Source: SbD1 sp039679945 (GTDB lineage Bacteria; Desulfobacterota; Syntrophobacteria; Syntrophobacterales; Syntrophobacteraceae). From it: a stretch of DNA of 64,000 bases. A program made the translations under genes and the position numbers. This document shows, piece by piece, positions 42,292-51,798 of this stretch (within the stretch, counting starts at the first letter, position 1; each line of letters begins with the position of its first letter). The stretch lies in the NCBI GenBank assembly GCA_039679945.1, contig JBDKTY010000244.1, positions 1-64,000 of the forward strand. The letters run 5' to 3'. The notes beneath the pieces were generated by a model that was given only the letters and a program-made list of their open reading frames with translations, was not told the origin of the DNA and did not search any database.

Positions 42292-42676
42292 CCTGATCTC
42301 CTGAAATGGCTTTTTCAAAGCCCATACCAACTACTATTGACGATCAACCCAAGTCGGGTCACGAACACGCGCCCAATGGTTCGCGATCACATTCGGGCCG
42401 GGGAGCACGGGCCGCAACTCCGCCATTCACCGATTCAAGAGGATTATAACAACTCATTCTCAATTTTCCCGACAAAATTAGGAGAGGCTCTCTGACGGCT
42501 TCCCGTGGAGGAATGGCGTTTCAGCGATTTTCAACGGAGGAATTGCTGACATGAACTCATCGGGGAATCGCTTCTGAACCGTGAATTTTCCCGGTGCGTG
42601 CATAAAAAGCGCGATTCCCGAACAAACATAATGAGCGGTAATTATAAGCCACCGGCGCAATGCACCCGCCGGGGTC
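42292..42676. other. Non-coding stretch
   Basis: Only a 60-codon open frame without family resemblance or a good ribosome-binding site is present. I see no supported gene or repeat. Confidence 0.4.
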
Positions 42677-43978
42677 TTAACCCTTGGCCTTCTTTTTTAC
42701 GGCATTAGCGTGGGGAACGGGTTTAGGCTGCGTTTTCTTCCCGACGATCCTGGCTTGCGATTTCTTGGATGACTTTACGGATTTTGAGGACTTGTCCTTG
42801 ACGTTCGTCTTTGTTTCCTTGACTGAAGCCGTCTTTGCACCAGCCCCCGCGGTCTTGGATATGCTTCGATTGCTTTTCTGATGTTTCAGGGCAATGGAGG
42901 CGGACGACTTTTGTGGTTCCGCGGCATTGGATTTCCCCCTGGCCACGGCTTTCTTACCTGTTGCGCCCGTCTTGGTCAGCTTGGCGGACGCCTTGGAATG
43001 CGAAACATGTTTCCGCTCAGCCGCGGCAGCACGGGCAAGGCGCACCTTGACCTTCGTTCGCATTATCCCGCAGGTTCGCTTTGAAGCACTTGCCCTGGCG
43101 GAAGCAACCGGCGCACTCTCCGCGGCGGCCGCATACTTATTCTCGGAATGGGGGGCTCCGCATTCACGAAATCCCGCCTCTATCAGCTTTTCGGTTTCCG
43201 TGAGTCTGATCCAGGGAGTGCGCGCTCCCATTACAACGGCAAGCACACGGGTTCCACTGCGCTTCGCGGTCGCCGAAATGTTGTAGCCGGACGCGCAGAC
43301 AAAACCTGTCTTGAGTCCGTCCACACCCGGGCATCTCCCAAGGAGCCGGTTCGCGTTATGGTGTGCGTTCTTCCCGTAGGCATACGCCTGCATGGAGTGA
43401 ATTGCCAGGGATTCGGGGAACCGGCGAAGGTAAGCGGTGGAGAGTTTCGCAATGTCCCGGGCCGTTGTCAACTGACCGGGAGCGGGCAGGCCGTTCGGCG
43501 TCATGAATCGGGAGTTCGACATGCCCAGATCACGTGCCTTGGCATTCATCCTTTTGACGAAGCGGTCAACATTTCCACTGATGTGTTCGGCGGCGGCAAC
43601 GCAGGCATCATTCCCCGAAACGACCGCCATTCCTTTTATAAGCTCTTCGAGCGGAACACGGGTCCCGGCTCTCAGGCCCATTCGCGAACCACCGGTCGAA
43701 GCGGCGCGGGAGCTTATTTCCACCTGGTCCCAAAGATGCACCTGCCCTTCCTTGATGGCTTCGAATACGAGAAAGAGAGTGAGCACCTTGGTTATGGAAG
43801 CCGGGGGTATGGGGAAATCCGCATTCTGTTCAAAAAGGACGCACCCACTTTCCATGTCGATCAATATGGCGGAACGCGCATTAATGCGTTGGTTGACTGT
43901 TGCGAATACATTTTGTGAGCAAAGAAAAAAAACGGTAAAAAACAGGAGACTGCATACAATATGCTGTTTGCGCTGCAT
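42677..43978 (-). CDS. dacA: D-alanyl-D-alanine carboxypeptidase with histone-like C-terminal tail
   Basis: The 433-residue protein trims pentapeptide side chains of peptidoglycan in the periplasm. A signal peptide (to about residue 26) precedes the S11 peptidase domain, with catalytic SITK at 61-64, SGN at 121-123 and KTG at 223-225. Instead of the usual PBP5 C-terminal domain and amphipathic anchor, the last 140 or so residues are a low-complexity Lys/Ala/Ser-rich tail resembling histone H1 (KSVKSSKKSQARIVGKK). The tail may bind acidic polymers or the cell wall. The start at 43978 has a GGGAGGGAG site. It is divergent from mreB, a functional neighbour in cell-wall growth. Confidence 0.88.
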   Translation of the reverse strand: MQRKQHIVCSLLFFTVFFLCSQNVFATVNQRINARSAILIDMESGCVLFEQNADFPIPPASITKVLTLFLVFEAIKEGQVHLWDQVEISSRAASTGGSRMGLRAGTRVPLEELIKGMAVVSGNDACVAAAEHISGNVDRFVKRMNAKARDLGMSNSRFMTPNGLPAPGQLTTARDIAKLSTAYLRRFPESLAIHSMQAYAYGKNAHHNANRLLGRCPGVDGLKTGFVCASGYNISATAKRSGTRVLAVVMGARTPWIRLTETEKLIEAGFRECGAPHSENKYAAAAESAPVASARASASKRTCGIMRTKVKVRLARAAAAERKHVSHSKASAKLTKTGATGKKAVARGKSNAAEPQKSSASIALKHQKSNRSISKTAGAGAKTASVKETKTNVKDKSSKSVKSSKKSQARIVGKKTQPKPVPHANAVKKKAKG

Positions 43979-44182
43979 AATCGCTCCCTCCCTGGCTGCC
44001 ATCCACCAAAGTATGAAAATTGGGAAATTGATTAGCCAAGAGACTAACCAGCGCCTGCCAGCTCAGTTTCTCAAGGAAATCCGAGGCATGTGTATGTATG
44101 GAGATTCAGCAGCCATTTGTCAACCAAAATTAATCGGTTGTTCTTATTCAATTTACAGTATTCCGATTCAGAGAAGTTATCT

Positions 44183-44212
44183 TTGCAAAAGCAGAGAATC
44201 TTTTGATATAAA
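44183..44212 (+). promoter_or_regulatory. Sigma70-like promoter of mreB
   Basis: TTGCAA at 44183-44188 and TATAAA at 44207-44212 are 18 bases apart. The predicted start near 44219 leaves about 40 bases of leader before the mreB ATG at 44258. Confidence 0.5.
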
Positions 44213-44257
44213 CGTGGCCAGTCGGATGACACAATTCAGCCAGAGGGGACGGTAATT

Positions 44258-45280
44258 ATGTTCGGCCGCATGATGGACTTTTTATCCAAAGACATGGCAA
44301 TGGACTTGGGCACTGCCAATACTCTCATACACGTCAAGGGCAAGGGGATCGTCCTGGATGAGCCTTCGATGGTTGCCATCGAGAAAGAGACCGGCAAGGT
44401 AATCGGGATAGGCAGGGAGGCCAAGAGTCTTGCCGGCAGACACAACAGGGGAACAAGCATTGTGCGGCCGATGCGCGACGGTGTTATCCATGATTTTGAG
44501 ACCGCATCTTTCATGGTCCGCTCTTTTCTCGGGAAAGTATTCAGAAGGCTTCCGCTCTCAAGGCCCAAGCTGGTGGTTGCCGTTCCAACGGGGATCACCT
44601 CGGTGGAGAAGCGAGCCGTGGTCGAAGCGGCTGAGATGGCTGGCGCGGGCAAAGTATTCTTGATAGAAGAGCCCATGGCAGCCGCGATTGGCACCGGTCT
44701 TCCGATCGATCAGGCCGAGGGGCAGATGGTTGTCGACATCGGTGGGGGGACAACCGAGGTCGCCATCATCTCCAAGTTCGCGATCTCGTGCAGCGAGTCG
44801 CTACGGATCGCGGGAGATGAAGCAAATGAGGCCATTTGCCAGTTCATCAGGCGTCAGCACGGGATGGGGATAAGTGAAATGATGGCCGAGGTGATCAAGA
44901 TGAAGATCGGCTCGGCGGTTCCCTTAAAGAGACAACTGGAAATCAAGCTGCGCGGCAAGGATCTGGCGTCCGGCATGCCGAAGATCGTCAGCATCACGGA
45001 TGCGGACATCCGCACAGCGATCAGGGAACCGACTCAGGCCATTATCGAGGCAGTACGCAGGGTCCTCGAGAAAGCTTCACCGGACCTGGCATCGGATGTG
45101 GCGGAAAACGGTATCTGGCTGGCGGGTGGAGGGGCGCTTTTGAAAGGGCTCAGGCTCATGATTCATCAAGCCACCGGTCTGGATGTCAAGAAATCGGAAG
45201 ACCCGTTGCGTTCCGTCATCCGGGGAGCTGGTTCCGTAACCGAGCATTTCGACTATTATCGCGATGTGTTTGTGAATTAG
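44258..45280 (+). CDS. mreB: Rod shape-determining actin homologue MreB
   Basis: The 340-residue protein is a bacterial actin that organises lateral cell-wall synthesis. Phosphate-binding motifs are MAMDLGTANTLIHVKGKGIV and MVVDIGGGTTEVAII, with the adenosine motif GIWLAGGGALLKGL; the family text VRPMRDGVIHDF and VAVPTGITSVEKRAV is intact. GAGGGG precedes the ATG. mreC, mreD, mrdA and mrdB, which often follow, are absent, so this may be a solitary or second copy. Confidence 0.95.
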   Translation: MFGRMMDFLSKDMAMDLGTANTLIHVKGKGIVLDEPSMVAIEKETGKVIGIGREAKSLAGRHNRGTSIVRPMRDGVIHDFETASFMVRSFLGKVFRRLPLSRPKLVVAVPTGITSVEKRAVVEAAEMAGAGKVFLIEEPMAAAIGTGLPIDQAEGQMVVDIGGGTTEVAIISKFAISCSESLRIAGDEANEAICQFIRRQHGMGISEMMAEVIKMKIGSAVPLKRQLEIKLRGKDLASGMPKIVSITDADIRTAIREPTQAIIEAVRRVLEKASPDLASDVAENGIWLAGGGALLKGLRLMIHQATGLDVKKSEDPLRSVIRGAGSVTEHFDYYRDVFVN

Positions 45281-45388
45281 TCAGGCGCCGTGAGAAACAG
45301 GCCGCGACCGGATCTGCTCGCGGCGTGTTCAATGGCGGGGGCAGCGCGATGCCATATCGAAGGTCCCCGAAAGCCGCGCGCGACCATC

Positions 45389-48300
45389 CTATTCTTTTGC
45401 CAGTACGCGCCGAATGGCCTCGGCCAAATCATGCAGCAGGAGAGGTTTCATCAGAACCAACCTGATTCCTTCCGCTCTCGCTCTACTGTCGTCGATCGTT
45501 TCGCTGAACCCCGTGCAAACTATGATCGGGATGTCATACCTGATTTTCAGCGCCTCTTTGGCGAGTTCCACTCCGGTCATCTGGGGCATTGTCTGATCGG
45601 TAATAATCAAGTCAAAACATCCGGGGTTATCACGGAAAGCCTCAAGCGCATCCAGGCTGTTGTACTTCACTGTAGCGCTGTACCCCAGATGTTCCACCAT
45701 CTCTTTTTGCAGGTCGACAATGGCCGTCTCATCGTCCACCAGCAGGATATGACCGCTGCCGACGGATAATTTCCGGGCTCCCTCGATAGCGGCATCTTCC
45801 AACTCCACGACCAGAGGAAGGAGAACATCAAAAGTGGCGCCAAGTCCCGGCTGACTTTTGACGGAGATATTTCCTCCAAGACCTTTTACAATTCCATATA
45901 CAACAGCCAGACCCAACCCCGTTCCCTCACTCGGGCTCTTTGTCGTGAAATAGGGCTCGAATATCCGTTGCAGTGATTTCTCATCAATTCCGTGCCCGGT
46001 GTCCGAAATAGACAGCCTGAGATAATTGCCGGGTTCGAGTTCGGGAAACCGGCGATCGGGTGTGGGGCCTATTCTCTTGAGGCTGAGCGCAACCCCGAGT
46101 GTTCCGCCTTTTTCTCCCATCGCATGGGCCGCGTTGGCACATAGGTTTATTACTATCTGGTGTATCCGGGTGGGATCGGCCAGCACTTTGCCGGTGTCGG
46201 CGCCGGGATCGATCTGGCGCCGGATTGTGATAGTCGAGGGAAGCGAGGACCGAAGAAAGGTGAGTGCTTCTCCAATTACCAGGCTGATCTGTACCGGCCT
46301 GAGTTCCTGTTCACGCTTGCGACTGAAAGTGAGTATCTGGCTCACCAGATCCTTGGCGCGGAGACTGGATTTCAGCACTTGTTCAATCTTGCCGTGCAGA
46401 CTGCTGTTCTTTGCGATCTCCTGAAGACTGAGTTCGCAGTAACCGATAATCGGTGTCAGAATATTGTTGAAGTCGTGCGCGATACCACCCGCAAGGGTGC
46501 CAATGGCCTCCATTTTCTGCGCCTGACGGAGTTGGCCCTCCAGTTTCTGCCTAGCCTCGTCCGCTTTTATGCGCGCGGTTATATCGCGAAAAGTAATTAC
46601 CGCGCCCGTGATTTGTCCGTCCTCTATTATGGGCGTGCTTGCGTAGGCCGCTGGGAATGCGGTTCCATTTTTTCTCCAGAGCAGTTCATCCCTTACCCGG
46701 CAGGGAGAACCATCCGTAAGCGTTTTCGTCATGGGACAATCGCAGGAAGGGTTTTCCGAACCATCGGCATTCCTGAAATGAATGAGTCGATGCAGATCCC
46801 TTCCTATGAGTTCATCCACCTCATATCCCAGCATTTCCGCCGAGGTCGGGTTGGCAAACTCTATACGGCCGTCCCTGTCCAAACCGAGAATGCCTTCCCC
46901 GGCCGCGTTCAAAATCAGTTGGTTTCTCCGGCCCAACCTCTCCACTTCGGCCTCAGAAGCCTTCCGGTATGCGATGTCGGTAACGATCCCGATCGCGCCG
47001 ATAATTTCTCCATGCGTGTTGAAGTGGGGCCCGAAATTGGAATTCATCCATACGTGCTTCCCGGATTGGGGAAGATTGACAAAAATATCCTCGGACCGGC
47101 AGATCTCTCCCTCAAGGGCCTTCCTGATGAGGCGGTCAATGCCCATTTCCCTCAAATGAGGGAAAATATCCGGTGCATGCTTTCCCAGGACCTCATGCGC
47201 GGGCACTCCTGTCAGTTCTTCCATGAACCGGTTCCACAGCACGTAGTTCATGTTGGTGTCGTATACAATGATCCCATTTCTGGCATGGGATATTATCTCC
47301 TGATTGAACTGGTTCAGGTTCCGCAGTTTTTCTTCCGATTGCTTCTGCCCCGTTATCTCCCGCTGTACTCCCCACGCTCTCGTCAGACAACCCTTCTCGA
47401 CGAGCCCGATCAGACTGTTCAGAAGGCAAATCTCGCTTCCATCCGTCTCCGTCCTGTATGATTCAGCTTCCACGAGTCTGTACCCGGATTGAATAAAGGA
47501 TTTGACGAATTCCATATTGCGCCTGTCAGCACGCGGCAGATAATCGGACATCCTGGCTCCGATGATATCCTCCGCGGTTTCTTCCCCGCTGATCCGCGCC
47601 ATCTCGTCATTACATTCCGCCAGATAGGCATAGGAATAGAATCGTTCCACCTGTTCCTGGATTGGCAGTTGGGTGGGAATCGGGTTCTGCAGTTCGATGC
47701 GGAATATCCCTTCCGAACTATTCGCGATAAAGGCCCTGTAGCGCGATTCACTCTCACGCAGGGCCAATTCGGTCTCCTTCCGCTGCACGATGTCGCGCGC
47801 GGTCATCAGTACAATTTCTTTCCCGTCGATTACCGCCCGCTTGGAATTAACCTCTACCCAGAACTGCCGGCCGGCCTTGCTCCGGATATGCCACTCCGCA
47901 ACCCTCGGACCCGTTGTCTTCACCTTCTCCAGGAGTTCCATTACCAGATCAATGGCGTGGGGCCCCTCACCCGAACTCAGCTCAGTCGCACTCAGCCGCT
48001 GGAGTTCGTCCAGGTCATAACCCGTCAACTCACACGCACGCTCGTTCGCGCTAAGAATGGCACTGGTCACCGGATCAAGCACAAGGATGGCATCATTGAC
48101 GGAATCGAAGATCGTTCGAAATCGCTGTTCACTTTGACGCAAAGCATCACGGGACCGCCTGCGCTGGAGTTCCTGAACCTCCAGGGACTCGGCAAGAATG
48201 TCGAAGGCCCGGGTAAGTTCACCCAATTCACCTCCTGAATACGGCAGACCGGTGCGGGCTCCAAAGTTGCCGGCGCACAGTTCTTTGGTCGTTTCAATCA

Positions 48301-48541
48301 GGACATAGATCTTGCGAAAGATGAGGAAATGGCTTCCCAAAGCCGCGAGCACGAAAGCAAGCACAACCATGAGGAAAAAAGTGAACATGTTGAGGCTCAG
48401 AGCCTCATATTGTCTTTCCGCGCCGAGTTCCATATACTGGTGGACAAGATAGTAACCGGCTACCGCCACGGCCGGTGCAATGGCAATCGAGAGAAGTATG
48501 ATCAGGCGAAATCTGAGGGTTCTCGGGACAAGAAACCGCAT
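45389..48541 (-). CDS. Hybrid sensor histidine kinase with four PAS domains and a receiver
   Basis: This 1050-residue membrane kinase has two N-terminal hydrophobic segments (about residues 10-35 and 52-75) and a HAMP region. Four PAS-like domains lie between roughly 135 and 655, the last containing several cysteines (SCDC, PCR) in its FRNADGSENPSCDCP loop. The phosphoacceptor is His689 in GGIAHDFNNILTP. The ATPase motifs are NLCANAAHAMGEKG, DTGHGID, FEPYFTTK and GTGLGLAVV. A C-terminal receiver carries the acceptor Asp in LIITDQTMPQMTG. No output regulator is adjacent. The start at 48541 is supported by GGAG nine bases upstream. Confidence 0.9.
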   Translation of the reverse strand: MRFLVPRTLRFRLIILLSIAIAPAVAVAGYYLVHQYMELGAERQYEALSLNMFTFFLMVVLAFVLAALGSHFLIFRKIYVLIETTKELCAGNFGARTGLPYSGGELGELTRAFDILAESLEVQELQRRRSRDALRQSEQRFRTIFDSVNDAILVLDPVTSAILSANERACELTGYDLDELQRLSATELSSGEGPHAIDLVMELLEKVKTTGPRVAEWHIRSKAGRQFWVEVNSKRAVIDGKEIVLMTARDIVQRKETELALRESESRYRAFIANSSEGIFRIELQNPIPTQLPIQEQVERFYSYAYLAECNDEMARISGEETAEDIIGARMSDYLPRADRRNMEFVKSFIQSGYRLVEAESYRTETDGSEICLLNSLIGLVEKGCLTRAWGVQREITGQKQSEEKLRNLNQFNQEIISHARNGIIVYDTNMNYVLWNRFMEELTGVPAHEVLGKHAPDIFPHLREMGIDRLIRKALEGEICRSEDIFVNLPQSGKHVWMNSNFGPHFNTHGEIIGAIGIVTDIAYRKASEAEVERLGRRNQLILNAAGEGILGLDRDGRIEFANPTSAEMLGYEVDELIGRDLHRLIHFRNADGSENPSCDCPMTKTLTDGSPCRVRDELLWRKNGTAFPAAYASTPIIEDGQITGAVITFRDITARIKADEARQKLEGQLRQAQKMEAIGTLAGGIAHDFNNILTPIIGYCELSLQEIAKNSSLHGKIEQVLKSSLRAKDLVSQILTFSRKREQELRPVQISLVIGEALTFLRSSLPSTITIRRQIDPGADTGKVLADPTRIHQIVINLCANAAHAMGEKGGTLGVALSLKRIGPTPDRRFPELEPGNYLRLSISDTGHGIDEKSLQRIFEPYFTTKSPSEGTGLGLAVVYGIVKGLGGNISVKSQPGLGATFDVLLPLVVELEDAAIEGARKLSVGSGHILLVDDETAIVDLQKEMVEHLGYSATVKYNSLDALEAFRDNPGCFDLIITDQTMPQMTGVELAKEALKIRYDIPIIVCTGFSETIDDSRARAEGIRLVLMKPLLLHDLAEAIRRVLAKE

Positions 48542-49132
48542 CAATGAATTCTCCACCTCAAATTCACTCGTCACGGGACAAAGAGCCTGCAACGCTTCTG
48601 ATTAGCTCAGCGCACCTCCTGTCCTGAAGCGCTCCCGGGCATAATCCGCCCGGGGAACCCCTGACCGAGGGTCGCGTGAAAGTGCCATAATCAGAGGAAT
48701 GCGGACTATTCCGTCCCCTGTCCGCGTTGCCCCGCAACCGGGCCCGAATCCGCGAGCGCGCCGGGAATCGGGCAATTACTCTGCATCAGCAGCGTTGCGG
48801 TACACCGGCGGCAAATCAATGATCATCCGGCAACCAAGTGAGCAAAAAGCGGTATATTTATTGCTTTCGATGTGTAACTACCCTGCCTTGAGGCCGAAGA
48901 ACTTTGTTCTTCGTCTATAGTATTCGAAGTGCTTTATCGGCGGGTCAGGAGAAAACGATTAGGAAAATCTTTTGAATCTTACTTTTAAGGAAATCGCTCT
49001 ACCGAGGGTGGGAATTGAGTTAATAATTATTTCAACAAAAGAATGATTTATGCCGACTTTTTTTGGGAAATACCCCGACGCATCTATCCTTCTGCTATTG
49101 TTGCAGACGGTGCCAATGAATTGAGAAAGAGC
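48542..49132. other. Divergent intergenic region between the PAS kinase and the CheD-HDOD gene
   Basis: Apart from the dyad at 48895-48913 I see no supported element. The region upstream of 49133 is AT-rich and likely holds its promoter, but no clear consensus was found. Confidence 0.4.
48895..48913. promoter_or_regulatory. Hairpin or operator dyad, CGAAGAAC-TTT-GTTCTTCG
   Basis: A perfect eight-base inverted repeat with a three-base loop lies between two divergent genes. There is no T-tract after it and no gene for it to terminate, so an operator or RNA hairpin is more likely than a terminator. Confidence 0.4.
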
Positions 49133-50464
49133 ATGAAGACCAACATCGTCGTATCCGGCGCTTATACGGTAAGCCCGGGGAAGCCGGAAATCCTTCAGGC
49201 GTTCCTCGGAAGCTGTGTCGGCATCACTATCTGTGACCGTCAGGCAAGGGTAGGAGGACTCATCCACCTGCTCCTTCCCGAGCCGCCCAGCATGGACAGT
49301 TCATGGAATCCCGAGGTGAGTGCGGCCACCGGGTTGCCGATGTTCATCGATGCATTAAACCGCCTTGGCGCCAGAAACCATCAAATGGAAGCATGTATGG
49401 CGGGTGGCGCCTTGATGGACCCGATATCCCAGACAGACCTTTTTATGAATATCGGCGGACGCACCGCCGAAGTAGCCAGACGCATACTTCATAATGCGGG
49501 CATACACATCGTCAAAAGTGAGATCGGAGGATATTTCCTGTGCCGGATCAGTCTGAATCTCTCCACTTGGGAAAGTACAATCGATCCGGTCGAGATTCCG
49601 GCTCCATCCACCGATGAAAAGAACTTCACCCCACCAAGCGCGGAGCAACTCGATGAGGCAATAGAAAGCATTCTGCCCATTCCGCAGGTTGCGCTCAGAA
49701 TCATTCGCATGATTGGCGACGACGATATAAGCTTTAAGGATATTGCACGGGAAATCATTCAGGACCAGGTTCTGTCCGCAAAAATCCTGAAGCTGTGCAA
49801 TTCCGCTTTTCTGGGGACCAAAATGAGGGTTGACTCCGTGGAGAAGGGGCTGATGCGGATAGGAGAAAAGAGCCTTCTGCCACTAGCGCTCTCCATTTCC
49901 GTAAAGAACTTCCTCACGAATTCCAGGCTGGGCTATTCACTATGCATGGGAGGCCTCTTCAACCACTCCCTGCTCAGTGCTCACATCAGCCGCAAGCTGG
50001 CGGAAATAACGGGGATGGTCCCCTCGGACCTGGCATACACGGCGGGATTGCTCCACGACATAGGGAAGGTGGTCCTCGATCAGTACATGAACAATGCCTA
50101 TCCACTCTTTTATCGGAAAATCCAGGGAGACGGTGACGACCTTGAGGATGTTGAAAAGCAGGTGTTAGGGGCCTCCCACACGGATGTGGGTTATCGGCTT
50201 GCGCTGCTCTGGGATATGCCGGAGTCAATCAGCCAGGCCATACTCCACCACCACTGCCCGGGAAAGGCGGACTCGGACAGGGAACTCGCGCACCTCATTT
50301 ACGTGGCTAACTTCATCAGTTCCCGGCTGCTGGTGGGACAGAATCTTGTAAAAGTCAACACTGAATATCTGGAATCCAGCCTCCAGGCAATTGACTTTGA
50401 TCCCCGCCACTTTCCGGCCTTGCTTGCGGGAATCAATTTCGCGGATACTTTGAGCGAGCCTTGA
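49133..50464 (+). CDS. CheD-HDOD fusion protein
   Basis: The 443-residue protein begins with a CheD domain, the chemoreceptor glutamine deamidase. The catalytic pair is Cys28 in LGSCVGITICD and His45 in GGLIHLLLPEP, matching the Cys27-His44 arrangement of characterised CheD. From about residue 165 an HDOD domain follows (LPIPQVALRIIRMI, DQVLSAKILKLCNSAFLG, TAGLLHDIGKVVLDQYM). HDOD domains act in nucleotide or signal-dependent regulation and often lack hydrolase activity, although a LLHDIGK sequence is present here. No other chemotaxis gene is nearby. The start at 49133 has a weak GAGAAAGAG; 49043 is in frame upstream. Confidence 0.82.
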   Translation: MKTNIVVSGAYTVSPGKPEILQAFLGSCVGITICDRQARVGGLIHLLLPEPPSMDSSWNPEVSAATGLPMFIDALNRLGARNHQMEACMAGGALMDPISQTDLFMNIGGRTAEVARRILHNAGIHIVKSEIGGYFLCRISLNLSTWESTIDPVEIPAPSTDEKNFTPPSAEQLDEAIESILPIPQVALRIIRMIGDDDISFKDIAREIIQDQVLSAKILKLCNSAFLGTKMRVDSVEKGLMRIGEKSLLPLALSISVKNFLTNSRLGYSLCMGGLFNHSLLSAHISRKLAEITGMVPSDLAYTAGLLHDIGKVVLDQYMNNAYPLFYRKIQGDGDDLEDVEKQVLGASHTDVGYRLALLWDMPESISQAILHHHCPGKADSDRELAHLIYVANFISSRLLVGQNLVKVNTEYLESSLQAIDFDPRHFPALLAGINFADTLSEP

Positions 50465-50493
50465 CCATTACCTCGTTGCCCCATGGCAACCGG

Positions 50494-51798
50494 TCACTGA
50501 GTAAGGTCAACTCCAACGAGTACTTCCAACTGGGCCAATGCCTTGTGATACTCTATCATCGATTCGTAGTATTTCAGTTCGTATTCGAGCAGGGCCAATG
50601 ACGAATCCGTAAGCTGCAGGAAATCAATCTTCCCTACCTGGTAGTTGGCAATGGCGGAATTCAATGTCAGGTTGGCCTGAGGGACAATTGCCGACGAGTA
50701 GAGTTTCGCGAGTTTCTCGGAAGTCGTTGCCAGGGTGTATGCTTCTCTCACCTGGAATCTGACTGTTGAGGAGGCGCTATCCCGCATCGTTCGGGCGCTG
50801 GCCAGATTCTGCCTGGCGGCTTCGAGTTCGGGCCTCTGCTTTGCCCAAAAGTATATCGGCACTTTCGCTTTCAACATGAACCTGTACATCTCGGGATTCT
50901 GGTCACGCTCAAAGTAGGTAAACCCGACAGCGAAATCAGGGTAGTATTCCTTCTGGGCCAGTTCCACCCCATAATGCCTGCGTGTGATTTCACTCTCCTG
51001 GACCTTGAGCGTTGGCGAACCGCTCAGCGCCAACTCGGTCAGTTCCTCAAGCGAATACCCCAGTTCCGCCTTCTTGAACTCGGCGGGCCTCCCGACCGGA
51101 GCCTCGGCCGGCCTGTACAGCAAATTGTTGATCTTCGCCTCAGCGATCCGCTTTTTTTGTCCGAGTATGAGCATCCGGTCAAGAACCTTGGATAACTCAA
51201 CCTGCGCCTTCAAAACATCCTGCTGTATGGCCTGCCCCACACTGTATCTCGACTCCGCGATCTGTTCGAAATTCTGGAGGAGGTCCCGGTTCTTCATCAG
51301 TATGTCAATGGATTTTCGGAGAAAGTAGAGATCGTAAAAGGCCTGCTTCAGGTCTGAAATAACCTGTCGCGAAACGATCTGGTGGTTCCATTGCTGGATA
51401 TCGGCCTCGGCCGAAGCAATGTTACCTTTCAGACCGCGTTTGCCCGGAAAGGGAATCTCCTGTTCAACCCCATACGTTCTGGCCGATGACGGATCACCGG
51501 CCATGAGAGTGGGAGGGGCGAAATTACCCATATGTTCGAAAGTAACTGTCGGGTCCGGCAAAGCCGTCGCCGCACTTGCCATCGATTTCGAGGCTGCCGC
51601 GGAATGTTGGGCCGACCTGATCGCTGGATTGTTTTCAGTGGCGACTTTGATTAACTCCTCCATTTTGACCTCCGGCTCAAGTCCGGGATCAACGGCGCCC
51701 TTGTCAGCCGGGGCGCCCTGTTTCGCGCATACGGGGACACAGAGGAGGAGTGCACCAAGACATGCGGAGATCAACGAAAAGTGTCTGCTATTTGGCAT
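50494..51798 (-). CDS. TolC-family outer membrane efflux protein
   Basis: This 434-residue protein has a signal peptide (hydrophobic segment around residues 8-24, ending VCAKQG) and the repeated helical architecture of outer membrane efflux channels: EELIKVATENNPAIRSAQ, SRYSVGQAIQQDVLKAQVEL, ELTELALSGSPTLKVQES and NYQVGKIDFLQLTDSSLALL. It would form an outer-membrane exit duct. No inner-membrane pump or adaptor gene is adjacent. GAGAGGAAATC precedes the ATG at 51798. A perfect palindrome lies 90 bases upstream. Confidence 0.88.
   Translation of the reverse strand: MPNSRHFSLISACLGALLLCVPVCAKQGAPADKGAVDPGLEPEVKMEELIKVATENNPAIRSAQHSAAASKSMASAATALPDPTVTFEHMGNFAPPTLMAGDPSSARTYGVEQEIPFPGKRGLKGNIASAEADIQQWNHQIVSRQVISDLKQAFYDLYFLRKSIDILMKNRDLLQNFEQIAESRYSVGQAIQQDVLKAQVELSKVLDRMLILGQKKRIAEAKINNLLYRPAEAPVGRPAEFKKAELGYSLEELTELALSGSPTLKVQESEITRRHYGVELAQKEYYPDFAVGFTYFERDQNPEMYRFMLKAKVPIYFWAKQRPELEAARQNLASARTMRDSASSTVRFQVREAYTLATTSEKLAKLYSSAIVPQANLTLNSAIANYQVGKIDFLQLTDSSLALLEYELKYYESMIEYHKALAQLEVLVGVDLTQ

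Noticed and set aside
42478..42660. 60-codon minus-strand open frame before dacA
   Set aside because: No good ribosome-binding site, no family resemblance, and it sits alone in an intergenic gap.
45389..48541. Selenocysteine or frameshift in the PAS kinase Cys-rich loop
   Set aside because: The frame is uninterrupted; the Cys-rich SCDCP segment lies inside a normal PAS domain loop.
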